This document shows, one piece after another, positions 45,001 to 55,799 of a stretch of DNA of 64,000 bases (its first letter is position 1; each line of letters starts with the position of its first letter). The DNA is taken from contig NC_057319.1 of assembly GCF_000687475.1 (NCBI RefSeq), positions 4,826,001 to 4,890,000 of the forward strand, written 5' to 3'. A program made the position numbers and the translations under genes. This DNA is from Ustilaginoidea virens (Eukaryota; Ascomycota; Sordariomycetes; Hypocreales; Clavicipitaceae). The notes under the pieces were generated by a model. The model was not told where the DNA came from. It was given only the letters and a program-made list of their open reading frames with translations, and ran no database searches.

Positions 45001-46584
45001 GCCGCGAGGCTGGTTTGCGACGGCGTCAGAGTCACCACGGTGGCCGGGTTCGTGCCGCTGGCGGGAATGGTGACAGTGGTAAAGGCCAAGGCGGAGCTGC
45101 TGGGGGACATGGACGACGTTCCTGCCGCGAGGCTGGTTTGCGACGGCGTCAGGGTCACCACGGTAGCCGGGTTCGTGCCGCTGGCAGGAATGGTCAGGGT
45201 GGTGGGAGCCAAGGCAGAGCTGCTGGGGGACATGGACGACGTTCCTGCCGCGAGGCTGGTTTGCGACGGCGTCAGAGTCACCACGGTGGCCGGGTTCGTG
45301 CCGCTAGCGGGAATGGTGACAGTGGTAAAGGCCAAGGCGGAGCTGTTCAAAGACATGGACATGGACGACGTTCCTGTAGCCAGGCCGGTCATGGTAGGCG
45401 TGATGACGATCACGGTGGCCGGGTTCGTGCCGCTGGCCGGAATGGTGAGAGTGGTGCCAGCTACAGCGGTGCTGTTGAGACCAGAGGCGGAGCTGTTGGA
45501 CGTCTGGACCGACGTGGCCAAGGTGGTCGGGGTAGGAGTGACGACGACCACGGTGGCCGGGTTGGTGCCGCTGGCCGGGATGGTGAAGGTTGTGCCCGCC
45601 GGCAGCGACCCGCTGAAGGGCGGGCTCGAGGTGCTCTGGCTGGCCGGCAGGCTGCCCGTGACGATGGGGATGGACGACGTCGTGCCGGCCACGGAGCTGC
45701 TTCCGGCATCGTCGTCCTGCTCGTAGAGCGAGAAGGCGATGCTCTGGGCGGCCTGGCGCTTGGCGGCGGCGCCGAGGGACCGCTTCAAGAGCAGCTGTCC
45801 GCCGCAGCACTGCGCGCTGTTTCCGGGGCACGGCGCGCTGACGCTCTGGCACAGGGCCGGCGAGGCGAGCTGCAGGCCCGAAGGCAGCTGGCTCGCGCAC
45901 AGGCAGACGCTGCGCGGGGTCACGGGTCATCAGCAGCCCGGTCAGGCGGTTCGGGGACGGGGAAGCGGCTACTCACCTGCCGTAGACGCCCATGAAGCGG
46001 GACGTGCATATGGCGGCGCACTTGGCCAGGGTCATGGCCGGGTCGGAGGCGACCGGCGTGAAGCCCGGGAAGCCGAGCGACGAGACGGCGCACCCGTAGA
46101 GGCTGAAGCCGGAGACCTGGCTGGGCACCTGGCACGTGCCGATGCTGGTGGATGCCGAGCTGGTGGCCGGCTGCTGCACGACGACCAGCCCGGGGTTCGT
46201 GCCGCTCGGCAGCTGGGTGATGGTGGCCGTCACCGTGCCCGTGACGGTGACGGTCGTGGTGAGGTACTGCGCGCTGCTGAAGCACCCTGTGGATGTGCTG
46301 TTTGCCGCTCGCGTCAGCTGAGCTCCGGCGGACGACGACAGACCCGACTCCGGGGCATCCCGGGGCATCCCGGGGCATCCTTGCTTTTTTTTTATTTTCC
46401 CGGAAAAAGGCAGGGATACTTACTAGGCTCCCGTCAGGCTGTATGTGACTCCTCCGCACAGCACCGCCAGCGGCTGGTAGTTGACTGACACGCTGTTCGC
46501 GCAATCCTGGCCGGCGACTCCCTCCGACAGCAGGCCTGCCTGGACGCCCAGGACGACCAGGATCCGTAGAAACCGCCAGTCCAT
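42081..46584 (-). CDS. WSC-domain cell-surface protein with long 41-residue repeat array
   Basis: Probably a secreted adhesin or wall protein. Three exons, 46424-46584, 45977-46297 and 42081-45909, give 1436 residues. The signal peptide MDWRFLRILVVLGVQAGLLS is followed by a Cys-containing segment. After splicing SLTGAYTSTGCFSSAQ comes a WSC-like Cys domain spanning exons 2 and 3 (GCAVSSLGFPGF, LAKCAAICTSRFMGVYGSVC, PCPGNSAQCCGG). WSC domains bind carbohydrate. The rest is Thr/Ser/Pro-rich repeat. Array A (about 44620-45470) has a unit such as SGTNPATVVTLTPSQTS, and array B (about 42200-43960) has units such as TVPTTITIPAVGTDAQS. Both cycle at 123 nt or close to it. It ends GASPGTVLLVN with no clear GPI signal. 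Intron 1 holds three CGGGGCATCC decamers. Confidence 0.8.
42200..43960. repeat. Array B: diverged 114/123-bp tandem repeat in the adhesin gene
   Basis: Units cycle mostly at 123 bp (for example GGGATGG-type starts at 42475, 42598, 42721 and 42844), with one 114-bp step. Each encodes about 41 residues with core TTITIP..GT and IIIITPP. It is more diverged than array A. Confidence 0.9.
44620..45470. repeat. Array A: 123-bp tandem repeat in the adhesin gene
   Basis: The word GCGAGGCTGGTTTGCGACGG recurs at 44635, 44758, 44881, 45004, 45127 and 45250, exactly 123 bp apart, with near-identical intervening sequence. Each unit encodes 41 residues. Confidence 0.95.
46351..46380. repeat. Decamer CGGGGCATCC x3 in adhesin intron 1
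   Basis: Three exact head-to-tail copies within the intron between 46298 and 46423. Confidence 0.9.
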
Positions 46585-49500
46585 CTTACTTTATTTTTTT
46601 TTTTGCTGGCTCCGATGCAGAGTCAAGCGGCGCTGTAATTCCTCGCGTGTGTAGACCGATTCCCCTGGGCGAGTTGTCGGCGGGAATATACTTTTGCGCA
46701 CAGGTGTTGGGAGAGAGAAAAAAAAAAACGACACACACAAGTCCTGAGAGTGAACGGGGTGGTGTGTCAGGATCTCGTCAAGAGTTTGCTAGAGGGGACT
46801 CTTCCTCTGCTGGGAGTAATAAGAGACCGGGCGATATATATGTGCCCCTGGCAGCAAGCAGGGCCGCCCTCGCCAGCCCGGCCGCGGCGCAAGGCGCAAA
46901 GAGGCGCGGAGATGTCTAGGGGAATAATGCGAGGAATGTAAGCTCGGCCGTGGCGCGCGTCCCCGACGTGTCCCCCATGCGATTCCTCTCTTTTTTTTTT
47001 TTTCTTTTTCTTGCTTCTTCTTTCCCCAACGCTCACGGGTGCATACGTGGCCAAGTGATTTTTAACCCCCCTCAGCCGGGTGTCGAGTAAACATTGCGCG
47101 GTGCGTAATTTCCGCAGCCGCTGGCACATGCGGAACGGAGGGCATGTCTCCCGGGGCGGCGGTGCACATGCTCCATGCCGGCATCGGTTTGCGCAAGCCG
47201 CCGGCTTGTCCCTTGATTCAGCTCACCGAGATGCCGTATACATACCGAAGCTCGCCATGAGACCCGTACGGAAAAGCGAGGAATACCGCCATCACGCCGA
47301 CCGCCGAAGAAGAGAGAGAAAAAAAAAAAAAAAAAAAAAGCCATCCGCAGAGGCGACAATGGGTGTTGATCTATGCCCCCCTTCCGGAATGATGGTTGGG
47401 CACGTCTCGCAACGGGCTTCCCAATCTTTGCCGCGCCAGCCGGCTAGCCTGGTTTGTTCGCCCCAACCTCTTCCATGCGGTAATCCGCTGGGCAACAGAC
47501 GGTGCGTCTTGGCAGAGCTGCCCTGTCATTCCGCCCTGTGGTTACCAGACATAGTCTGACCCGCTCCTCCACGCCCGCCCGGAGGAATAATCAGGCTTCA
47601 GGGCCTGCGAGTTGTTGTTCTCCCTCCGACGACGCGAGGCGCCAGCTAGATAGATGGAGCCGCTAACACCAACGGGGGGGAGTGCAGCAAATACCAGTGC
47701 CGGTGCGGTGCAGCGTGGCGCGGCGGGCAAGGGAGCCCTAGCACACGGTCTCGCGCGAGGGCATGATGCCTCTGCCAAGTACGAAATCCAAAGCAATTGG
47801 TCAATCGGGCAGTGTCCGAGGCCATCATCAAACGCTCTGGCAAGATCTGTTTGAGATTTACATCACATCAGCCAGCAGCAACGATAGTTTGCTGTCGCAG
47901 TGGACTCGACTATGCCCGACTACACGGCCGGGCTCATGCTTGCAGTCACGCCGCGGGGCCGTCAGTCTCCGCCCTTGATGGGCGCAAAGTGGGAGTGAGA
48001 GTATATTGGGAGGCTGAACTCTCGGAAGCCTCGCCAAGCAATGCCAGTCAGAAGCTGCCAGGAGGGCTCCCGCCCGCAGCTAGGCTCCCGGTGTCAAGGG
48101 CAAGTTGCTCTTTATCCTCAAGAAAGCATTCTTTGGTTGCCCGGGAAATTGGCAACACGCTGGGCTGCGCTCCCGTGGCTTACACCTTGGTCGTTTGTTA
48201 TGAAGACGCATTCCGATCAGTGGTCCGCCGAGAGTCTAGATGGCCTTTCCCCACCACACCTCCATGTGAGAAATCGGTACTGCTGGCATCGGTCATTGAC
48301 GGGACATGCTGAGAAATGCGCGTTGATTTTGGTGAATGGATGTCCTGAACATGGCGGTTTTATCGGTGGGAAGATGCAGCAAGGAAAGACTGAAGGAGGG
48401 AAGGAAGAGAGGGGCCAGATGGCGGCAGGCAACATGAAGGGAGGGGGTGGCAAATGGCCCGCCAACTGGTTCCAGTCCACCGCGGGCCCGTGCCCTCCGG
48501 CCCCACATCCCACATCCCACATGCCCTGGGTAACCGTGCTGGTTCGGCAGAGCGGCGATTTTTTCCAGCCGCCGGCCCAGCCACTTGTTACCAGACTGGT
48601 TGGTGCCTATGCAGTACGGAGTATGCACCGCCGAGTCGACGTTGGCCAGCACTTGACTGGGTCATTCCAGCGCGTGGAGGCAAGCAGGCTCCGGAGCCAC
48701 CAGCATCAGCAACGTCACGTGACATACATGATACATGGTGCTTCCGATGAGGCGCTGGGCTTACACTCCCCCTGGTGGACAACGGAATCGCTCTCCCAAA
48801 GAGAGTCGATGATTTTTTTTTTTTCCTTCTTCTTCTTCTTCTTCTTCTCCTTTTTTTCTTCTTTTTTTCCGTTTTCCCTTCCGCGCAGGTTTGCCCGCCG
48901 CGTCGCGAGATTCTAGGTTTGCCGCTCGTATTGATGCGCGCGGCGTCAACCTCAAGGCCGGCCAAAAGACTAAGAGAATTTGCCGATGCCCCAACCATCT
49001 TTCTGCCGATTCAGCCCTAAGGATGGCACCAATCAGCAGCCAATGCGTGGCGCTGCTTCGTGCTTGAGCTTGGTGCTTTTTTAAAGGTAGTCCGTACCGA
49101 GTTCGGATACATACCATGGAGACCCTCCGCCGGCCCGCCGCATCCCTTCTCGTACCGGGGTCCCGATCGCGTACCGGACCAACAAGGGGGCAACGGACCA
49201 ATGGGCGTTTCGCTCTTTCCGCGGGGGGGCGCTCCATCCTGAGATCGGGCCAAGAGCTCCATTGCTCACTCCCCTGGTCCCTGGTATCTTGAGGGCTTTT
49301 TGCGGGGTTTCCCTACGATGCGCACCAGCACAACCATCTTCGACACCGAGTCCATATTCAGACCTCAATGTGAGCACGCTCGTAGCTGGCAAGCTGTCGG
49401 CTGTCGGCTGTCGGCTGTTGGCTGTTGCCCAATGTCTGCCTACCCTTCCTTACCAGGTACCTCGTAGCGACGTACAAGTATTTCTTTCATCATGTCTCTC

Positions 49501-50336
49501 CTATTGCCGGTGCATCATGTGGAAATGGCCCTGGGAGCTCCGACCGTAAAACATGCAGAGGTAGACGACCCCCATCTGAACCGAGTGTAGCCTGCCCAAA
49601 ACGTGGCAATGTGCAATCTAATGGCCGTGGTGATTTGTCGTGGCCAAACATGAACACCATCGGCAGCAACCCTCCCTGTCGTGCGTGGAACACCCGAGCT
49701 ACCCTAGACCAGCTACCAGCAGGTCTCGATTGTCAAAACCGGTAATAGTGACAATCAATCATTCTGCCATCAGCTCATGCAAATGTAAACAGTAGAGATC
49801 AATTTGGACCATTGGGGAAGAGGATGAATGACCGTGACAGCTACGGTGCTAAATGTCGTGCTGAAATGTCCATCCATGCTGCCACTTTTCCTGCCATCAT
49901 GTCGTGTCGAACCATTGTAAACTTCCATCGGGTCGCTCTCTCATGCCTCACAAACACGAAAGCATAACCACCTACAGCCAAAACAAAGGTCAAAAACGCA
50001 TCATAGACAGTGATACAAAGGATACAGGTCCCGGGAGGAAGCCATGACGATGAAGCAAATGGTAATCGAGTTCGCAACGGCCAAAAGGGTTGTTGACTTG
50101 TTCAACAGCTTCGCAAGTCAACAACCACGTGACGTTGGCGTCTTTGGAGAGCAAGAGCAAGCTGCGGGTGGGCAGGTGGGGGTGCCTGCGGAGCCATGCT
50201 TGCTTACCTAACCCCGCGGGGAAGGTCGACGGACCAGCCGGAAAAGATCCAATGTATGAATTGACTTGTTCGCTCCTCTTGTCTCGGCTTCTTCTTTCCC
50301 GCGTTGCAGCCGAAGCTTGGGAACAACCTCTACTCC
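46585..50336. other. Gene-poor 3.75-kb region
   Basis: No supported gene. It begins with the adhesin promoter. It contains T or A runs near 46990, an A run of about 19 at 47321-47339, polypyrimidine CTT repeats at 48810-48875 and a TACGGAGTA word at 48615-48623. Its longest open frame, 48041-48916, reads into the CTT tract and ends in poly-Phe, so it is rejected. Confidence 0.6.
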
Positions 50337-51153
50337 ATGGACGTTGGATCTCTCGCTCGTGATGAGATGCCATCGAAAAAATGTAGCAAGTTGCTGCTTC
50401 CCTTCCCCGTCTCGCTCCCGGAACGCTAACCACGTCCGCCTCCCCAGGATCGATGCTCCGACTCGCCTACGACGCGCCATTCACGTCGGTGACAGCCTCC
50501 TGGTCAAACGAATCCTCAGCTCCCACCCAACCTTGCTCCATAATCCCGACGCGTCACTGTCGGGCCTCTCAAACTCGAATCTGCATCTCGCCGCATTTCT
50601 GGGACACAAGGACGTGTGCGAGGCGCTTCTTGACGCCGGCCATGAAGAACCCTGCCCGGCGCTGAATGAAAACCACCAGACCGCGCTGATGCTAGCCTCT
50701 GGAGAGGGGCACTCCGAGGTCGTTCACCTGCTCTGCGAGCACGACAGGAGCTGCATCCTTCGAGTGGACGTCAGAGGTCGCGACGCCATCATGCACGCGA
50801 GCATGGGCGGCCACGACACCGCCTTGCAGATTCTTTTGACCTACGTCCCGGGCGGACCACGCGATGCGGTCCGACGAGCCGACCTCGAGGGCAACACCGC
50901 TCTCCACTTCGCGAGCAGCAACGGCAACTTGCTGGGCCTCCGGACTCTCCTCGCCGTCGGTGCCGAGGTGGAGCGACGGAATATATGGAACTGGACTCCT
51001 GCTGCCTACAGCGCCACTGTCCAAGCCGAGGTTTATCTCAAGGGCTTGGTCTCGGAAGTTGGGAAACGCCAGCAGCTGAGGCAGGAGATCGAGTCCACTC
51101 GCCGGAAAGGCGGCATGGTGCGTGTCGTTGGGGCGGCGGCCGAAGCAGAGTGA
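50337..51153 (+). CDS. Small ankyrin-repeat protein
   Basis: Probably a protein-binding scaffold. Two exons, 50337-50389 and 50448-51153, give 252 residues starting MDVGSLARDEMPSKKCSK and continuing IDAPTRLRRAIHVGDSLLVK. Ankyrin-like units follow: NSNLHLAAFLGHKDVCEALL, then NHQTALMLASGEGHSEVVHL, then GRDAIMHASMGGHDTALQIL, and EGNTALHFASSNGNLLGLRT. The C-terminal part is basic. The 58-nt intron ends CCCCAG with a CTAAC branch site 21 nt upstream, but its donor GTTGCT is non-consensus. Unspliced translation from an ATG in the other frame would also be open, so the N-terminus is uncertain while the ankyrin part is secure. Confidence 0.8.
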
Positions 51154-52581
51154 TGCAGAGCCGCGCGAATAGGCAAGGCATCGTGATCCATAGCGTGATG
51201 CGCCGATCCGTGTAGCTGCTTTTTTCTTGATTCAAGGCCGGCGAGATTGGACTGTGTCCTGCAATCCATGCTCTCGCCATGCGCTATGCAAGAACAGGAA
51301 TCACTCAAATCTTGCTGGGGGTCCCCTTTGAACGCATGTTGGCTTCCGCCGCGTCACTGAATCAGTCATGACTTGCCCCCCCCCCCCCCCCCCCCCCCCC
51401 CCTTCTGTCGCGCTGACAAGCCTTGCGTCGTTTTGCGAGCCATGTCAATCTACTTGGCCGCCCTGAGCCGGAAATTGGGCAGTCTGCTGATCACACGGCA
51501 TGTTGCACACTGATTAGCAATCGTCTGCGATGCGCGTCATGGCACGCGGCTGCACTGTCAGTGTGACTGACGACCGCCTTCCATGTTCTCTCCCTCAGTG
51601 CTTCACCGAGGCAAAAGATGGGCAATCATCAACCATCCGACCGGCATGCCGCGTGATGCTACGCCGTCTACAGCCAGTATAAACGTGCGTTGTCTCGCCC
51701 TTTGCTCTTGGGTTGAAAGAGACCTCGTTCAACCTTCACTTACTCTTTGAAAAGGCCCTTTCCACCAAGACAAACCTTGGGGGGGAGAGCCTGCCATTGC
51801 ATTTTCGACACGCCATCACACCAGCACACATGTCGGCTTTGCCCCGAGTTCGACACAGAACCGTCAACGTCGGCCGCGAATTTTTCCCACCTCCTGCCAC
51901 CAAGCTGGTGGTTACACAATATCTCGCAAGTTGCGACGTTACTTCGGCCTGGGCGTGGATCGTTGTCGGGACCTTCTACGACCGCTGCAACCGGCCTGTG
52001 TGGAGTACAGAGCTTCTTGTCGCTCAACTTGAAGACGACGCGGAATCAGGAGCCGGCAACACTGACTTCGACTTGCACCACCAAAGCGAGGAGTACCTAG
52101 AGTCTTGTAAGTAACACCCCGGTTTCACGTCCCGGCTGTCATGTTTGCAAAAGGCCCCCCCCCCCCCCCGGTTGTCGACTTGCTGTGTGCTGTGCTCGTG
52201 CAACAGAGTCAGTCTGGATGCCTCATTCACGGCGATGCTGATTGCCTACCATTTAAATACAGTTCCCCCAGCAGAAGGAGTTGGCCAAGATCCGCACTTG
52301 ATACCCCCCTTCCCCTTCCAACCGGATATCTGCTTCGACTTGGCCCCGTTGCCATACGCACACGCTCCGCTCCATTTCCCTCCTGCTTCCTGGGATACTG
52401 TGTCTCAAGGGCCGGTACCTGGTCATTGGCAGGCTCATTTTGACTTGGCTTTACATCGCTGGATCCATACTTGGCAGCCGCATTTTTAAAAAAAAAAGAG
52501 AGAGAAAGAAAAAAAAATCTCCTTCGAGCTCCTCTAGCCCCTCCTCCCCTCCATCGCTCGGTTTCGTTGGCGTTTTACACA
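51154..52581. other. Spacer with a 37-nt C run
   Basis: It holds a poly-C run at 51376-51412 and a shorter C run near 52157-52170. An open frame at 51713-52114 could be a coding exon because it ends beside a good GTAAGT donor, but no acceptor, further exon or family was found. The last 300 bp is probably the leader of the gene at 52582. Confidence 0.55.
51376..51412. repeat. Poly-C tract, 37 nt
   Basis: An uninterrupted C run downstream of the ankyrin gene, the longest G/C homopolymer in the window. Confidence 0.95.
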
Positions 52582-53352
52582 ATGTCAGGAGGTTGGAACC
52601 CCGTCACTGGCCGCGACCCCGTCGGCACGCGACCCAACTTTGCTCCTTTTGGGGCCCCAGTCCCGACCCAAGGCCAGCCCTACATGCATCACGCTGGCGG
52701 GCCGGGACACAACTTTGGTACTTACCCTTGCCACAGTGCTTGGCCCGGCATGACTTACGGAATGTATCCGATAGGGAACCCTGGAGTCCCGGCTGCGCAG
52801 GCAGGGACTCCCCTGGCCGCCGGCTACGTGCCCCCAGGCGCGTCCGGCGGCTTCTACACGCAGCAGACGTTTTCGTACCAGCCCAACGGGACCGGCAACA
52901 TGTTTCCGCGCCAGCCCCAGCCGTGGCCTGCCATCGACCCGACGATGCCTGCGGCGCAGATGACCAACTCCTCAGGTGGCGTGGGATGCGAGCCCGGCTA
53001 CAACCTGTTCTTCGCTGCCGAGCACACGAAAGCCCATGTCTTCCGATCCAACATCCCGCCCTGGCAGCTGCCCGCCACAGCGCAGCTGCCATTCAAGGCG
53101 GTCCACATACCGTGCAACACGACCGTCGAGGAACTCCTCAAGGGCTTTGGCTGTACGAACCCGGATCGCAAGAAGAACAGAGTGTTTGAGATGCAGAGCG
53201 CCGGTGGCGGGAAATGGTACAAGGGGCTGGAAATCAACGGCGGCGACAAGGACCTCCTCAAAAAGACCATCAAGGAAATCGGGTGGGACGCGACGCGGAC
53301 GGGGAACCCTCGCGAGAAGCCGGTGGTTTGCTTGTGGTTCTGCAAGGACTGA
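52582..53352 (+). CDS. Conserved fungal protein of unknown function
   Basis: Single exon, 256 residues. The N-terminal half is Gly/Pro/Gln/Tyr-rich and disordered-looking (MSGGWNPVTGRDPVGTRPNF). The C-terminal half, from GVGCEPGYNLFFAAEHTKAH onward, looks globular: IPPWQLPATAQLPFKAVHIP, CNTTVEELLKGFGCTNPDRK, GKWYKGLEINGGDKDLLKKT and EKPVVCLWFCKD. I recall similar C-terminal segments in hypothetical proteins of other Sordariomycetes but know no function. The start is the ATG after a pyrimidine-rich leader. An RNA- or nucleic-acid-related role is conceivable from the low-complexity head but is speculation. Confidence 0.8.
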   Translation: MSGGWNPVTGRDPVGTRPNFAPFGAPVPTQGQPYMHHAGGPGHNFGTYPCHSAWPGMTYGMYPIGNPGVPAAQAGTPLAAGYVPPGASGGFYTQQTFSYQPNGTGNMFPRQPQPWPAIDPTMPAAQMTNSSGGVGCEPGYNLFFAAEHTKAHVFRSNIPPWQLPATAQLPFKAVHIPCNTTVEELLKGFGCTNPDRKKNRVFEMQSAGGGKWYKGLEINGGDKDLLKKTIKEIGWDATRTGNPREKPVVCLWFCKD

Positions 53353-54256
53353 TTCGAGGGGTTTGCTGCTCTCCCGCCTGTCCGAGTCTGTCAGAGAGGT
53401 TTGTTTTGGTTTTGCATTACCCCGAGGGGAATTACGATGGCAGGTAACGTCGTTGGCATGGAAGTCTTTTGGAGTGGTGTGTGATGGGAAATTGTAGTGG
53501 CGAGAAGACGATTGCAGCATGCAACCTTGAGGGACGCGGTCTGGTGGAATGTGGGATTGGTGGAAGTGAGCGCCTGGCAGTTGGGGCTTGCGGTGTCTGA
53601 AGATGAACACTGGGCCTCTGCTAAGGCTTATGGCGGTGGTCGTTGTCGTCCTGGGATATGAAATGACGGTCATTGTTGTCTCTTGGTTGTGGGAATGACA
53701 GTCTTTTGCCTCCAGTATCCGCCTCCAAGTCTCGTCGTGGGATGGTTGACGCGTATGGCCGGCCGTCGCTTGGACCACCAATCTTTTGTTTTTGCTCGTA
53801 GCAATCCATGGGCTGCCGCAACGGCGACATTGCGGCGCTGAGAGTTCGACTCGACGTCTGATCTTTGCCAGCATCGACAAATGCTGCGCGTCCAGGCCGG
53901 GCTTCTTCTGACCGGACAAGTCAAGTCACAGTCGGGTTCCCGCCATGGGTGCGTGCAGCAAGCAGGCCACGGATGCGGAAGGAACTGCCGAGCTCGATGG
54001 AAGCATGGTGTCTGGTCGGTCGGTCGATCTGGTTGGGAAAGGGAAGGCGGTAGGGCCCGGCAAACGCTGACAGCCCCCCCTTGTTTGATTTCACTTCGGA
54101 GCAAAATAAATCCCAGTGCCATTTGAGTTGACGACGATCTGCAGGCGGGACCGGACGGACGGCTGTGCCTTGGGGGTTCCCTCGTCGTCGCTGCCCCTTT
54201 TGAACGTCAGCAACAGCAACAGCAATTGCCGACCCTTGGACCAGGACCCGTTGCGT
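53353..54256. other. Spacer between two uncharacterised genes
   Basis: About 0.9 kb. A minus-strand open frame of 143 codons (53921-54352) overlaps the start of the next gene and is not supported. The ATG at 54257 is preceded by an open in-frame stretch back to a stop at 54107. Confidence 0.5.
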
Positions 54257-55799
54257 ATGCACCCCCAGGTGACCGTTCGCATTCGCGGTAAATCCGAATC
54301 GCTTGATCTCGACATGGCGTGGCGCCAACACCCCGCGTTCGTCTACCACCAATCTCTGACGACCCGACCGGAGTGCGAGGTGCTACCTCCCTTGAAGTTG
54401 AACAAGGTACGTGAAATGCACAGGCCGCACCGGATTTGCCGCCGGATCCATCAGGGCTGAATCCATCGGGGCCGAATCCATCGGGGCCGAACCCATCGGG
54501 GCTGAACCCATCCGGCTGATCGTGTCTAGGCCGGGCAAGCCGTCATTGTTCCTGGGGAGCGATTCTGCCGATTCCGCGGTCCGCTCGGCGATTGTCAATA
54601 TGTACGAGTTCCCTGGCAACCCGGAATCTTGTGCAAGTCATTTTTTTTTTTTTTTCATTTTTTTTTTTTTTTTTGCACGCAGCCCATCGCAAACAAAAGA
54701 AGAGAAAAGTAATCAAAGCGAATGAAACAGTTTACGCTGAAAGAGGACATGTCGGCTCTTCGCTCACACTACAGCCTTCGTCATGGCATTGATACCGAGG
54801 AGCGCAAGAAGGGCACGCACGACGGCGAGTTTGGAGCCCAGCTTTGCCGTACGTCTTTGGGGGGCCCTTGGATTGTCGCGAGTGGCGAATGGAGCGCTGA
54901 GCATGACGATTTGCAGGTTGGTTCGAGGAGCTCCGGGATGGAGCGGCTCCGCAGTGGATGCCGCGCAAGCCTGCCGTCAGAGGCTATACTCCTGACGACT
55001 GGGAGGACTCGCCTGCGTCGAGGGTGGCTGGCTCCGGGTCCAACCAGCGACGCAGGGCCACGTTGGCGGCTGGCGGCGCTGGGTATCTCTTGGAAGCGGC
55101 GTGGGCTACGCCCCGGGCGGAAATGGTAACCAAAACGCTGAATGCTCCGTACAAACCAGGGAGACGCTTTGATCCACAACTAATTCCGTCACGGCAGAAC
55201 CCTGCTGCAAGGCCAACCGCGCCGGCGCCCGAATATGAGCTCCATGATGACTATGAGGATGATGAGGATGAAGATGATGCTGGCCACGACGACGGAGACG
55301 GCGGCGACAGCGGCGACGACGACGCTGCTGACTTGCGCGATAACCTGCCTGTCAAGGTATGACGGACGTGTGACCTCGATGGCAATGGACAAGACTTGAC
55401 CAACTTCGCAGCCCGAGGCCATGGTGCGCAATGGCCCGCCTCTCAAGAAGGGATGGTCTGGTGCATGCGCCACCATGCACGACAATCTCATCCACGAGCC
55501 AATTTCGCTAATGTCGCTGGTTTCGCAGCCCGAAGCTCCGCGCGACGAGACTGGCAAGTTCAGAATCGGCGCCATGCGCTTGTATGCCGGAATGCGCAAC
55601 GGCGACAAGTGCGGCTACTGCACCCTGCGAGGCCTGCGAGCAGCAGCAACCCAGCGTACGGGTATGGGTATGTACGGTACGCGCACCAACTCGACGCACT
55701 GAAGCTCGGTGCATGCTAACAAACGCAGCCTGCCCGCCTCAGGAGTACCACGCGTTGTGCGGCGTTTGGGAGCGTTTCCGGAAGCCCATGGCGGAATGA
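54257..55799 (+). CDS. Uncharacterised six-exon protein with split C2H2-like finger and terminal Cys cluster
   Basis: I do not recognise the family. Six exons fit in one frame: 54257-54406, 54530-54601, 54731-54848, 54917-55356, 55412-55655 and 55729-55799, giving about 364 residues. The second and third exons together form a Cys-Cys-His-His array (FCRFRGPLGDCQY then FTLKEDMSALRSHYSLRH), a possible zinc finger split by an intron that contains two T runs. Then comes WFEELRDGAAPQWMPRKP, an acidic Asp/Glu linker, and a terminal Cys cluster (DKCGYCTLRGLR, then QPCPPQEYHALCGVW) made by the last splice, whose acceptor follows a GCTAAC branch site. The start is uncertain and exon 5 may begin 121 nt later (AG at 55531-55532). 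A nucleic-acid-binding or regulatory role is inference from the fingers. Confidence 0.6.
54446..54520. repeat. 15-bp minisatellite in intron 1 of the six-exon gene
   Basis: Five head-to-tail copies of an ATCCATCGGGGCCGA-like unit within the intron 54407-54529. Confidence 0.9.

Noticed and set aside
42200..45470. Regular repeats considered as a CRISPR array
   Set aside because: Units are contiguous, coding and without unique spacers, in a eukaryotic gene.
42190..45726. 1178-codon open frame antisense to the WSC adhesin
   Set aside because: It exists because the in-frame repeats lack stop-forming words on the opposite strand. The protein is a mirror of the repeat, with no signal peptide, domain or splice context, while the other strand gives a complete WSC protein.
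44505..45995. 496-codon Gly/Arg-rich frame over the same repeats
   Set aside because: A third reading of array A, with composition fixed by the GC-rich repeat and no start context.
48041..48916. 291-codon frame in the 46.6-50.3 kb spacer
   Set aside because: Runs into a CTT tract giving poly-Phe; no recognisable sequence.
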